DNA of 19,640 nucleotides, taken from NCBI GenBank assembly GCA_001970855.1, contig LSSN01002216.1, forward strand, positions 1 to 19,640, given 5' to 3'. Both the position numbers and the translations under genes were made by a program. Source of the stretch: Smittium culicis. Taxonomy: Eukaryota > Kickxellomycota > Harpellomycetes > Harpellales > Legeriomycetaceae. The stretch's first letter is position 1, and each line of letters begins with the position of its first letter. The notes beneath the pieces are model-generated. The model ran no database searches. It saw only the letters and a program-made list of their open reading frames with translations, and had not been told where the DNA came from. Shown piece after piece: positions 8,751 through 18,912 of this stretch.

Positions 8751-10983
8751 ATGGAAAAAACCAAGTCTTATTTTGTTCCAGGCTCAAATGCTCCCGGGCT
8801 CAGCCGTAAGCCTATTTACAATACGCGTATATTATCTATGGCATGTATTTACTGTCGTATTCAATCTAAAATAACTAGATATATTGAGAAACCCGATAAA
8901 CATCAATAGCCTGGAAAGAAAGCTGGGAAGAGATTTGCACACAATCTACGATATATTTGAAAAGTGTAAAAAACATTTAAATAAATTTTAAAAAAAATAA
9001 TTAGAACTAAAATATCAAAAAAAAAAACGTTTTATTTTAGCTGTAAGTGAGGCGCCAAACAGTAAATATTTGGGGTACAGGCCATTCGACCCTGTCACAA
9101 AAACTTTCGGCGAGTACTCCTTCCAAACATACTCGCAGATCCACAAGCGTGCCGAAAATCTATCCTCTGGAATTTTCAGCTTGAGGCTCGAAAAAGCCGA
9201 GACGCTCGATGAGAAGGCCGCCGTCGAGGCCAGGAACTGGCCCGTGTGCATGTACGCCATCAATCGCCTCGAATGGACCTTGACTGATCGCGCGCTGCCA
9301 ATGCAGTCGCTGTACTCCGTTGCGCTGTACGACACGCTCGGCCAGGAATCGACCGAGTATATCCTCAACCACTGCGAGGCTTCAGTCGTCGTTTGCTCGC
9401 TTGACAAAATCCACAAGCTGCTGATGAATATCGAAAAGTACCCGTACTTGAAAATAATCATTTCGATGGACCCATTATCGAACAGGCAAACAGTTTCGGG
9501 AGTTCCTGTGTTCATGCCGTCGCCATATAATACGGGCACAGCGGATATTTTGAGGAGCTGGGCGAAGACTAAGAATGTTGTACTGCATGATATCCACGAG
9601 GTTGAAGAAATGGGACGCGCATTTCCAATCGCGCACCATCCTCCGGGACCAGAGGATACATTCACAATGTTGTACACAAGCGGTACAACGGGGAACCCAA
9701 AGGGCGTTGTTGGCACGCACAGGAACTATGTTACTGCGGCATTGGTTTGCTTTTCAGGGCGTGGTGAGTTCAAAGGAACGCCTTCGATGGTTTCGTACTC
9801 ACCACTCGCGCATACTTCTAGCAGAAAGTACGAAATCTTCATTTTTTTCATGAAGGGCTTCACTGGCTTTTACTGCGGCGATGTATCCAAAATCCTTGAT
9901 GATACACGAGCGCTCCAGCCAACGTTTTTCAACGGAATCCCGCGTATTCTTACCAGAATATATGACTCTGCTGCTATGCAAACAATTTACTCGCCGGGGA
10001 TCAAGGGAAAGCTTGCGAAATTGGCCGTTAAAACTAAAATCCACAATTTAAAAAATGGGCTTGGGTACTCTCATTCTATTTATGATAAGCTTTTCTTTAA
10101 TAAAACCAAATCTATCGTCAGCAAAAATTTGGAATATATACTGTTTGGAAGCGCGCCGCTCGAGGCTCACGTTCTAGACTTTTTAAGAGTTGCATTGGGT
10201 GCAAAAATGATGGATAATTATGGCATGACTGAATCTTCTGCAATAGGGCTCGGTCAAAGTCAAGATGACTACACGGTCAACAGCTGCGGAATTCCTAACG
10301 ATAGCATGGAAATCAGGATCCGTGACGTTCCTGAGATGGAATATTTTGTTACCGACTCTCCATGTCCAAGAGGCGAAATACTTATTCGCGGGCCCACTGT
10401 TTTCAAATGCTACTATAAAGACGAAGAGAAAACCAATGAAACGCTTATTGGAGACGGTTGGCTCGCTTCTGGCGATATAGGAAGAATAAATTTGGATGGT
10501 ACTGTGTCGATTATCGACCGAAAAAAATCGATATTCAAATTGTCGCAAGGCGAGTATATCGCGCCTGAAAAAATCGAAATCATCATCAACAAGAACCAAC
10601 TTGTCAGCCAGTCGTTCGTGCACGGAATCACGACAAAGAATCACATTGTCGGTGTCATAGTTCCTGACGAAACTTTTTTCGCCCCTTGGGCTGCCTCGAT
10701 TCTCCTTAGAGATAACACCCAAAATCTCACTAAATCTCAAATAGAAAATATGACTATCAAGGATTTTGCTCAAATCAAGCTAGTAAACTCTAAATTGCTC
10801 GAAAGCATACAAGAAACATGCAGGTCTTCTAAACTCAATGGATTTGAAATCGTTAAATCTATTTACATAGAACATATACCATTTACTGTTGACTCTGACT
10901 CTTTTTTAACTCCCACTTACAAACTTAAAAGATTTGATGCCATTAAACACTACAAATCAATAATAGACCATTTATATAACTGA
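8751..10983 (+). CDS. Long-chain acyl-CoA synthetase, copy 1 (three exons)
   Basis: Fatty acid-CoA ligase: activates long-chain fatty acids with ATP and CoA via an acyl-adenylate. Exons 8751-8805, 8879-8965 and 9041-10983 join in frame to 694 residues, a normal length for this family. Introns of 73 and 75 nt have GT donors and AG acceptors. Exon 1 encodes the family N-terminus (SYFVPGS..PG); exon 2 gives ILRNP and TIYDIFEK. Motifs: P-loop YTSGTTGNPKG (259-269), YGMTE (441-445), the FACS motif from DGW at 519 through IIDRKK and GEYIAPE to about 560, and the C-terminal catalytic Lys of PTYK (Lys675). All are present, so it should be active. Oddities: Cys504 in FKCYYKD where the paralog has Gly, and SS instead of SG after PLAHT. 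Codons for about residues 53-268 are nearly identical to copy 2. No PTS1 signal or clear membrane segment seen. Confidence 0.93.
9055..9701 (+). repeat. Near-identical inverted paralog tract, arm 1
   Basis: Matches the reverse complement of 12910-13556. Identity is perfect for 9055-9236 (182 bp). I count about 8 differences in 9055-9622 and about 15 in the whole 647 bp. Most are silent; exceptions include E/D, F/C and F/Y. It starts 14 nt inside exon 3 and ends in the P-loop codons. The tract is GC-richer than the rest of the exon. Confidence 0.92.
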
Positions 10984-11606
10984 ATTTTTTACAAGTAATA
11001 TTAAATATACAGAGCGCCTAACAAGTTCAAGTACTTGAATTATTATTTTCTATTGTTTTTTTTTATATTTTTAATAATGATTCTTGTTAACAGTCAAATT
11101 TCTAAATTAAAAATAGCTGTTTTGATATGGAAACTATAATTTTCAGGCCCTAATACACTTTAGTTATCATTCTTTTCTATTCAGATTATATAAAAGCTAA
11201 ATTTCAAAATGTATATTGTACTATAGCATTCGATAGATATAGAAGTTTTGTATCGACTCATTTTAGGTATATAAATATATTGCTGATAATGGTTATTAAA
11301 TAGATAAGGTAAAAAACAATAATCGATGGCTGGGTGTTGTGTTTGGATTTATGGGGAAAATTAATTAAAAAAAATACTAGCTATCGACATTCAAAACAAT
11401 TTAATGTATTATGAATGGTTTAATCCCGATTGGTAATGTCGGAATTTTTTAATAAAAAAAGCGTACGATAGGATTTTTTTTATTTTATAAAATTCATTAA
11501 ATATCAGCGAGTCGTGTGAGAAAGTTATAAACCAATATTCGATCAAAAAAAAAAATGCATAGTCAAATAAGATAAATCAAGCAAGTATGAAAGGTTAGAA
11601 TATCAT
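10984..11606. other. Spacer between two convergent acyl-CoA synthetase genes
   Basis: 623 bp of AT-rich DNA between the two stop codons; it must hold both 3' untranslated regions and polyadenylation signals. AATAAA-like strings are present but common by composition. No coding content seen. Confidence 0.5.
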
Positions 11607-13915
11607 CTATTGATTCAAGTTATAAAGCCTATCAAGAGTAGACTTGTAGTATTTAGCAGCATCGAAGCGCTTGAGTTTGAATGTAGGGGTGATGAGCTTG
11701 TTAGTTTCGACGTCGAAAGGAGCATGTTCGATGTGAATAGCCTTGACGATTTCGTACCCGTTGAGTTTAGAAGACCTGCAAGTTTCCTGAATACTTTTAA
11801 GCAAATTAGAGTGCACGATCTCGTTTTCGGTTAGCTGTTTTAGCGAGAGATTTCTTATTTGTGATGGCGACAAGCTGTTTGATGGATCTTTTTGGTTGCT
11901 GGCAAGGAGAAGGGAAGTCGCCCAAGGTATGAAAGTTAATTCGTCGGGAACGACGACAGACACGACGTGGTCCTTTGTAGATATGCCATAGACGAATGCT
12001 TGCATGACAAGCGGGTTTTTAGTGATAGTATTTTCAACTTTTTCAGGGGCAACATATTCACCTTGGGATAGTTTGAAGAGAGCTTTTTTCCTATCGATGA
12101 TGGAAATTGTGCCGTCTGAGTTGAATCTTCCGATATCTCCAGTAGCGATCCATCCGTCGCCGATAAGAGTTTCGTTGGTCTTTTCGATATCTTTGAAGTA
12201 GCCTTTGAAAACGGTAGGCCCACGGATAAGAACTTCGCCTCTAGGGTGTGGGCTGTTTGTGACGAGGTAGTTCATGTCGGGAACGTCGCGCAGCTTGACC
12301 TCCATTCCGTCGCTTGGGATTCCGCTGTTGCTTACTGTTAGATCAGTGTCGTTTTGGCCGAGCGCGACGGAAGACGTTTCCGTCATGCCGTAGAAATCCA
12401 TCATTTTTGCCTTGAGCGAAATCCGCAAAAAGTTCAAAACATGGGCTTCGATTGGCGCGCTGCCTGTGATCGCATACTCCAAGTTCTTGCTGATCATCGC
12501 TTTTGTCTTGTTGAAAAACATTTTGTCGAATAAGAAATGGTCATACTCGTTATTTTTTAGCAAATTATTTATTTTGACGCTGGCTGCGTAGCGCGAGGCT
12601 GATCCAACTAATCCTTCTGCATTGATTGTTTTTGAAGCTATTAAGTCATAAAACCTATTGTACAACCTAGGAACACCCGTGAATAGAGTTGGCTGTAGCT
12701 TTTGATTATCCTCAAGAATCCTTGTAATATCACCGCTGTAGTAGCCTATAAAACCTTGCTTATAAGTTATGGAATTTTCTGCATTTCTTCCTGAGGTGTG
12801 CGCAAGCGGCATAAATGATACAGCCGAAATTGTTTTCTTGTATTCTCCTCTGCCCGACATTACAGCTATAGCTGCCGCTGAGTAGTTGGCGTGGGTATTG
12901 ACAGCACCTTTTGGGTTCCCCGTTGTACCGCTTGTGTACAACATAGTATATGTATCTTCTGGCCCCGGAGGATGATGCGCGATTGGACATGCGCGTCCCA
13001 TTTCTTCAACCTCGTGGATATCATGCAGTACAACATTCTTAGTCTTCGCCCAGCTCCTCAAAATATCCGCTGTGCCCGTATTATATGGCGACGGCATGAA
13101 CACAGGGACGCCCGAAACTGTTTGTCTGTTCGATAATGGGTCCATCGAAATGATGATTTTCAAGTACGGGTACTTGTCGATATTCATCAGCAGCTTGTGG
13201 ATTTTGTCAAGCGAGCAAACGACGACTGAAGCTTCGCAGTGGTTGAGGATATACTCGGTCGATTCTTGGCCGAGCGTGTCGTACAGCGCAACGGAGTACA
13301 GCGACTGCATTGGCAGCGCGCGATCAGTCAAGGTCCATTCGAGGCGATTGATGGCGTACATGCACACGGGCCAATTCCTGGCCTCGACGGCGGCCTTCTC
13401 ATCGAGCGTCTCGGCTTTTTCGAGCCTCAAGCTGAAAATTCCAGAGGATAGATTTTCGGCACGCTTGTGGATCTGCGAGTATGTTTGGAAGGAGTACTCG
13501 CCGAAAGTTTTTGTGACAGGGTCGAATGGCCTGTACCCCAAATATTTACTGTTTGGGGATATTCTTACAGCTAAGCTCCGATGGATAAGTAGCAGGTAGC
13601 ACATTAAAAGTTAGATTTGTTCAATTTTTTAGCTCATATTAATTTTGGGGTTAAAGATTACTTACAGTTTTCAAAAATTTGATACATGGTATTAACATCA
13701 GGATCGATGTTTCTTATAATTGAGTTCTTGTTTAAAGGGTTTCTCAAGATGTCTGTTTTTTTTTTTTTTTTTTTGAAATAATTAAATATTTAGATATATT
13801 GGGATTTAAATGATCTTGTGTATTATCCAAATTATAAAAAGTTAGCAAAAAAATTACGGCTATAGCCTGGAGATGCAGACCCTAGCACAACATAAGATTT
13901 AAACGGTTCGGGCAT
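11607..13915 (-). CDS. Long-chain acyl-CoA synthetase, copy 2 (three exons)
   Basis: Paralog of the gene at 8751-10983, transcribed toward it. Reading 5' to 3' on the minus strand, the exons are 13915-13858, 13752-13666 and 13570-11607, giving 702 residues. Introns are 105 and 95 nt. Exon 1 reads MPEPFKSYVVLGS.SPGYS and exon 2 ILRNPLNKNS to MYQIFEN. Both intron positions and the 87-nt exon 2 length match copy 1 exactly. A Met at 13604 opens a longer single-exon frame, but its first codons lie in intron 2; conserved splice sites and homology favour the upstream exons. Motifs: P-loop 260-270, YGMTE about 442, FACS motif from DGW at 520 through GEYVAPE, catalytic Lys680 in PTFK. It keeps the usual FKGYFKD and looks like the more typical enzyme. 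Intron 1 ends in 19 A then CAG, an odd acceptor context. Confidence 0.93.
12910..13556 (-). repeat. Near-identical inverted paralog tract, arm 2
   Basis: Reverse complement of 9055-9701 at about 98 percent identity by hand count. The sum of matched coordinates is constant (22611) throughout, so there is no indel. Flanking exon sequence on both sides drops to ordinary paralog divergence. Confidence 0.92.
13756..13774. repeat. T19 homopolymer next to a splice acceptor
   Basis: Nineteen T on the plus strand, i.e. A19 on the coding strand, immediately before the CAG acceptor of intron 1 of acyl-CoA synthetase copy 2. Length is uncertain in most sequencing methods, but it lies in the intron. Confidence 0.9.
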
Positions 13916-15646
13916 TATTTCTGGCGACTATTATTTTGCAATAGTCAAAATATAAACATATTTTAGATGCATATAAAAATAAATGAATTCTAGCTATTTT
14001 CAAATATGTAATATTAGACATTCAATATTTATAGATAGATTTCTTTTACCTTATAGATTGAGAAAAAATAATACAGATATTAGTTAAATTTTGAGCATAA
14101 ATGCTTAAAATCTAAAATGAGTTATCATATTAAATTAACTTGATGGTGTATATATAGTAGTTCTATTAAAGTGCTGAACATATTACTGACTATTTTATGA
14201 AATGAATAAACTTGGCTTATTTAGTAATTTGATTACATAAATTCTTAGTAGACTATAAAATTTCAAAACTATAGCCCTGAATAAAATAATAAATATATGT
14301 CGCCTTAGTTTCAAGGAGTTGGGATTAATACAGCTTTAAATTGATGTAATTTAAACTTAGTATCTTACTTGAATGTACCAAAAAAAAATAGGGGGGTGTA
14401 TCTGACTAATAAACCTATAAATAACAATATTTTATTATACTTCCCTAGATATCCGAGTCAGGTGCCAGTAAAATAGATATTAAATCTATTATATCTCTGT
14501 AGATCAGCATAACAAGGATTTATATTTTAATAGTTAAAATTTTTAAGCAGCCTATAGCTATACTAACTGCGAATTTTACAATAAAAATTATATACTTTAT
14601 AAAATATTAAATTTAGTTTAAATACAACCACGAAATAATTTTTTGTTAAGAATCCCGTATTTGAAGTGACCTTTTTATAATACAAGTAATTTCAGCTCTA
14701 CATTATATTATTCATATATTTTTCTTGATTACAAAAATATCTGCACTACATTCCAAAAAGCTATCAGCGAGCCTTTTATAATAAAATGAACCTATATCTG
14801 AAATAATATAACTGTGAAACGCTTTCAAAAATAATAATACCACGGCAGTTATTGATCAATCCTGCCGAAATTTGAAGCTACGTATTTTAAAAGCTTGTAG
14901 TTGATGTATTTTACTATACAAAAAATAACCAAAAATCAATAAAAAAAAATATGAAACATGGAAATTATTTAATCATTTATTTTACTGATAAATATACCCA
15001 GCTCAAACCCGGTCCTCTAAATAAATATTTACCAAAATCAAATACAATGATCAAACCAATAACTAACTGCATTGGCTAGTTTACTTTTACTATTATAGTT
15101 GAACTATAAAAATCACGAATTAGCCAATTGAAAATGTAACTAAATAATAACATTAAATCATATATTATATTGGAAATAAAGATATTAAAAACCAATTGAA
15201 TAACTTTTTTAAAATGATATATCGAATAGTTAAATAATGGATTGAATTTTTCGCCCTGTAAGAGTTGATTTATCTCCCAACACTCATCAGATTCAGCTTA
15301 ATTTCGCCTATTTAATTTTTTATACCTAGAATTGATTATTCATTTTCAAGGTCAGATCAATTTTGTGCTCTAATTGGAAATCAACTAAATATAGACTAAT
15401 TTTGGCGGGCTGTGCGAACTGTGCTGAGTATTTGCCTAAATTTTCTAACCGCTACTCAACCACAAACCCTGTATTAACTTCATTTTTATCCAAAAAGTAT
15501 TTGCACTTTTATGCTTAAGCTAAAGCTTGTATATTGACTGATTTCATAACTTATAATTCATATATAGAAATCTAACTTCGACTGATTCTAATCGAATATT
15601 ACCAGCTACTCACTTCCTAATATAATTGCACTATTAGAATATTAGT
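13916..15646. other. Divergent intergenic region between acyl-CoA synthetase copy 2 and TAD1
   Basis: 1.7 kb of AT-rich DNA separating two genes transcribed away from each other, so it should contain both promoters. I find no coding exon and no convincing TATA box. Composition becomes more mixed at about 15240-15500. A nested inverted repeat lies at 15071-15128. Confidence 0.5.
15071..15128. repeat. Nested inverted repeats
   Basis: Outer arms ATTGGCTA (15071-15078) and TAGCCAAT (15121-15128) are exact reverse complements. Between them TTATAGTT (15093-15100), a single G, and AACTATAA (15102-15109) form a second exact pair. The whole is 58 bp. It may be a miniature element or chance in AT-rich DNA. 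Confidence 0.5.
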
Positions 15647-17754
15647 ATGGAGCAACGATCTGAAGCTTCTGATAAAATAGCCCAAGCCGTCCTAGATTTG
15701 TATAGCAAACTGCCAAAATCTGGCAAGCCAACTCTAAAAAATCAAAAAACTATCGAATGGACTGTCATTTCTGGAATAGTAAAGGAGAAAAATGTATGTA
15801 AACCTTTTTTCAATTATTTTTCCTCCTAAGCTTTATAGTTCGGTTTGGTGGAGGGGAAATCAAAATCAAAGTATTGTTCATATATTCACATTTTATATCA
15901 TAAAAAAACCATATACATTTTTATATATTTAGGGCCAGTTTGAATGTGTTGCTTTAGGGTAGATCAATCGTTTTATTATTTTGCTACTCATATGTAATCA
16001 AATATAAATACGCTTAATGTATTTAGTATAATATTCGATTATAGCTTTTTAACTTTAATTTATCAAAAATATAAAAAGTACAGGCACAAAATGCTTAGGG
16101 AGCAAAGAATTGAGAAAATTTGGCGATATAATTCACGACTCGCACGCTGAAATTATAGCTCGAAGGGCTTTTAATCAGTAATATCATTTTCCTTCTAATA
16201 ATTCCTTTTCCGCCTAAAAAAATCCAATAATGATTAACGTAATTATTAGATATTTAATTGATCAAGCAAAAATTTGTATTGATAATACTAATGAAGGTGA
16301 AAGTATTTTTGAATTAAACAACGCCTTGAGAAAAGTTGCATTTAATATCGACTTCGAATATCTATTTACAGAAAATTATATAGCTTACTACCCTTTATTC
16401 CAACTAAAAAGTGTCAAGTTTCACATGTATACTAGTCAATGCCCGTGTGGCGACTCTTCAACTACAATTCTACAAACTAAAGCTAACCCTAATTTTAATT
16501 TTAATTCGCCTCGGAAAGAAAATATGCATACTTCAATTCCCAAATATATTTTTAGCCCTGGGGATTTTGAACGTCCAAATAAAAAGACTAAAATTGATTC
16601 GAAAACTATTAATTTGTTTAATGACGTTTCAGAAACTGAAATACACAGTACAATGGAACTAGCAAGAGGTCGAGAAAATTATTCGGAAACATCATTATTG
16701 CGAACTAAACCAGGTACTGTCACAAACATAATATTAATTTAAAAAGAAATCTTCTGTTTTATTAACTTATCTAAAAATATTACATTAATCATTTACCCTT
16801 TATAATAGCTCTTTTATTGCTTTTCTTTAGGTAGACTAGATTCTGATCACACTTTATCAATGTCTTGCAGCGACAAAATCGCAATGTGGAACGTTACAGG
16901 AATTCAATCATCCTTAATTTCAAATTTTATACACCCAATTTACCTTGATAGCTTGGTGTCTTCGCATCCGTGTGATCTATCTGAGTTAAATCGCTCTTTG
17001 AATTTAAGAGTATCTAATATATCCGGTAATTGACACATCTATGAAATTTCACAATATACAGCTAATTTTTTTATTGTTTCTATAATACTATAATCTCAAC
17101 TAAATACATACCTATATTTTCTTAAAAAGGTTTAATTTCTCCGTATCTTGTGAACTCTATGAAAATTTCTTCTTCCAGCGCTCAATTTCAAGGTGGTATC
17201 GAGCATATAGCAAAAAATCACCCTAGTTTATCGCAAGTCCCATGCGAAGCTTCTATCAACTATTTTTTATCCTCAGATTCTAAAATTCTAGCTCAGTCTG
17301 GGAAGTTCAATGTAGAAATAGTTGTAAAAGGAAAAAAACAAGGGTCTAAAAAAACAACTGTCGATACACTTCCACCACAATCAAGGTTAATTTTTTTTTT
17401 CTTGAATCTTCAATATACCATTTTACATTTTTTATCTTGGTTAAAATTGAGAAAAAGATAAAACTGAGGTTATTCTAAAAATCATGAATATGTTTTTGAT
17501 AATTTAGATCTAGATTATGCAAACTAGAAGCTTACAAATCTTTTCGCGATTTATGCGTAAAGCTGATTCCGACTTTATATGTACAGAATGAGGGAAAAAA
17601 GCATCAAAAAATTCTCGATTTATTCAGCAAATACTCATACAAGGAAATTAAACGCAAATCCTATAAATACTTTAGTTCAAAAAAATCTCTTAAAGATCAA
17701 AAATTCTCTGCATGGGTTAATAAACCCGAGTTTGTTGATAGCTTCACGCTTTAA
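15647..17754 (+). CDS. TAD1: tRNA-specific adenosine deaminase, TAD1/ADAT1 type (seven exons)
   Basis: Deaminates A37 to inosine in tRNA-Ala in this family. Exons 15647-15793, 15933-15958, 16079-16177, 16250-16713, 16831-17025, 17130-17385 and 17508-17754 join to 477 residues. All three zinc-site elements of the editase domain are present: HAE (His80, Glu82, in [10 protein letters not shown]), CPCGD (Cys157) and SMSCSDK (Cys258). Other family landmarks are CVALGTGTKCLG, KPGR, WNVTGIQ and PIYLDS, and SRLCK near the C-terminus. Exon 2 is only 26 nt. Intron 2 must end at AAAAAG (16078) rather than the CAG 4 nt later, because only the former keeps LGTGTKC in frame; intron 5 also ends in AAAAAG. 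Intron 6 has two in-frame acceptors (17507 or 17513), giving 477 or 475 residues. The Met at 16230 is inside intron 3. Exon 1 ATG fits the family start ([18 protein letters not shown]). Confidence 0.92.
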
Positions 17755-18686
17755 CTAGGCTGATTGAATAATTATCTATACTCATTTAATTTTCAATTAT
17801 AGATCGGCTATAAAAAATAAAGTTTATGGCTGATTCAGATTACATCGTTCAAATTACACCTAACTCGAATTTACCAACTGTTTAATACTTATTTAAAATG
17901 TTGATATCAATAAAATGTGTTATGTTTTCACCTTACACTACACCATTTTATCTGTGATTGGGTTTAAATAACGTTTTTGATTTAAGGAAAATTATATAAC
18001 AAAGAAACCACTTGATCAAAATTAATAATCGTGCAGAAAAATAAATATGAAACATGTAAAATCGGCGAAAGCCACATTTAGAACAAAAACTAGATAAATC
18101 ATAATCTCAGCTATTGATAAAATTTTATTTAAACGGTGCAATAACGTAAATCAGGGCTCTTTCAATAATAAAATACAGCCGCTGAGATTTTATAGCCTAC
18201 GTATTTATTGAACGTTTGTAAGTTTGAGTGCTGGGTATTTAGATAATCGCACTACGCCGTAATTAATTAAAAATATTCTTATTTTTTTTTTTTTGGTTAT
18301 TTAGCAGAATTGAATAAGCGCACAGTTCTATATATATAAATCCTCACCTCTTAATATTAAAGTTTCCAGCACTATCATGGGTCTTGACCATCTATATGCT
18401 ACTCATTTTTACTATTACTATTTAAATCCTCTGATTACCATATATTTAACTTCTTGAAATGTGAAAAAAAATTTTGTCAATTACATACATGTCTATTTTT
18501 GTATTTATTTTTTTCATTCTTGTATTAAAAACTAGTAATTGGTGTTTTTTTTTTTTTTTCTTGAATAGTTTATGATAATTGATTATATAAGAATATTGAT
18601 GAAAGATCGGAGTAATCTTACGGTCTTTAATACTTTGTTTGGTTTTTTTTTTGCTGAAATGCAGTGCTACTTCATAAGATAATGTC
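17755..18686. other. AT-rich intergenic stretch downstream of TAD1
   Basis: No gene recognised. A TATATATATAAA box near 18330 is followed by a 26-codon ATG frame at 18377-18457 that I do not support as a gene. Confidence 0.5.
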
Positions 18687-18727
18687 TAACCCTTCCTCGC
18701 CAAAAGTTCTTTAAAAAAACCAAATTT

Positions 18728-18892
18728 ATGATTCGCATACTATTTTTAAGCAAGTTTATTATTTGCTGCTATTTTACACTAAAACGATATTTCTTGAGGG
18801 CTCGGGATAAATTTTGTTTAATTGAGATCGGTTGGATATATTTGGTAGATCAAAAATGGTCTACAGCTCGTGAAAGAGAAAATAATAACTAA
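18728..18892 (+). CDS. Hypothetical 54-residue ORF, open copy of a duplicated family
   Basis: ATG at 18728 opens 54 codons plus TAA. The product is hydrophobic and cysteine-containing at the start (FIICCYF), then basic, then YLVDQKWSTARERENNN. Homology to 3143-3382 extends from about 18687 to 18912; within the coding part there is no indel, the ATG context is identical, and several codon differences are silent. The other copy has two stops, so this is the only open one in the window. Both copies are followed by a pyrimidine-rich TTTACAG that resembles a splice acceptor, so this ORF could be one exon of something longer. I do not recognise the family. A transposon-derived exon, a small host gene or a fragment are all possible; expression is unknown. 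Confidence 0.35.
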   Translation: MIRILFLSKFIICCYFTLKRYFLRARDKFCLIEIGWIYLVDQKWSTARERENNN

Positions 18893-18912
18893 TTTTTCAC
18901 TTTATTTTACAG

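Noticed and set aside
9015..9716. Long antisense open frame of 233 codons over acyl-CoA synthetase copy 1 (and its counterpart at 13072-13599)
   Set aside because: Shadow of the coding frame in a GC-richer segment. It appears at both loci only because the tract is duplicated.
10183..10773. Antisense open frame of 196 codons
   Set aside because: It overlaps the conserved adenylation motifs of copy 1 on the other strand and has no recognisable content.
13571..13604. Met at 13604 as start of acyl-CoA synthetase copy 2
   Set aside because: These codons lie in intron 2. The donor at 13665 and acceptor at 13571 join the homologous exon 2 in frame, matching copy 1.
16230..16249. Met at 16230 as start of a separate gene of 170 codons
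   Set aside because: It is inside intron 3 of TAD1; the acceptor at 16249 joins RAFNQ to YLIDQ in frame, and the rest is TAD1 exon 4.
18377..18457. 26-codon ATG frame after a TATATATATAAA box
   Set aside because: Too short, Tyr/Leu-rich with AT-driven codons, and no second line of evidence.
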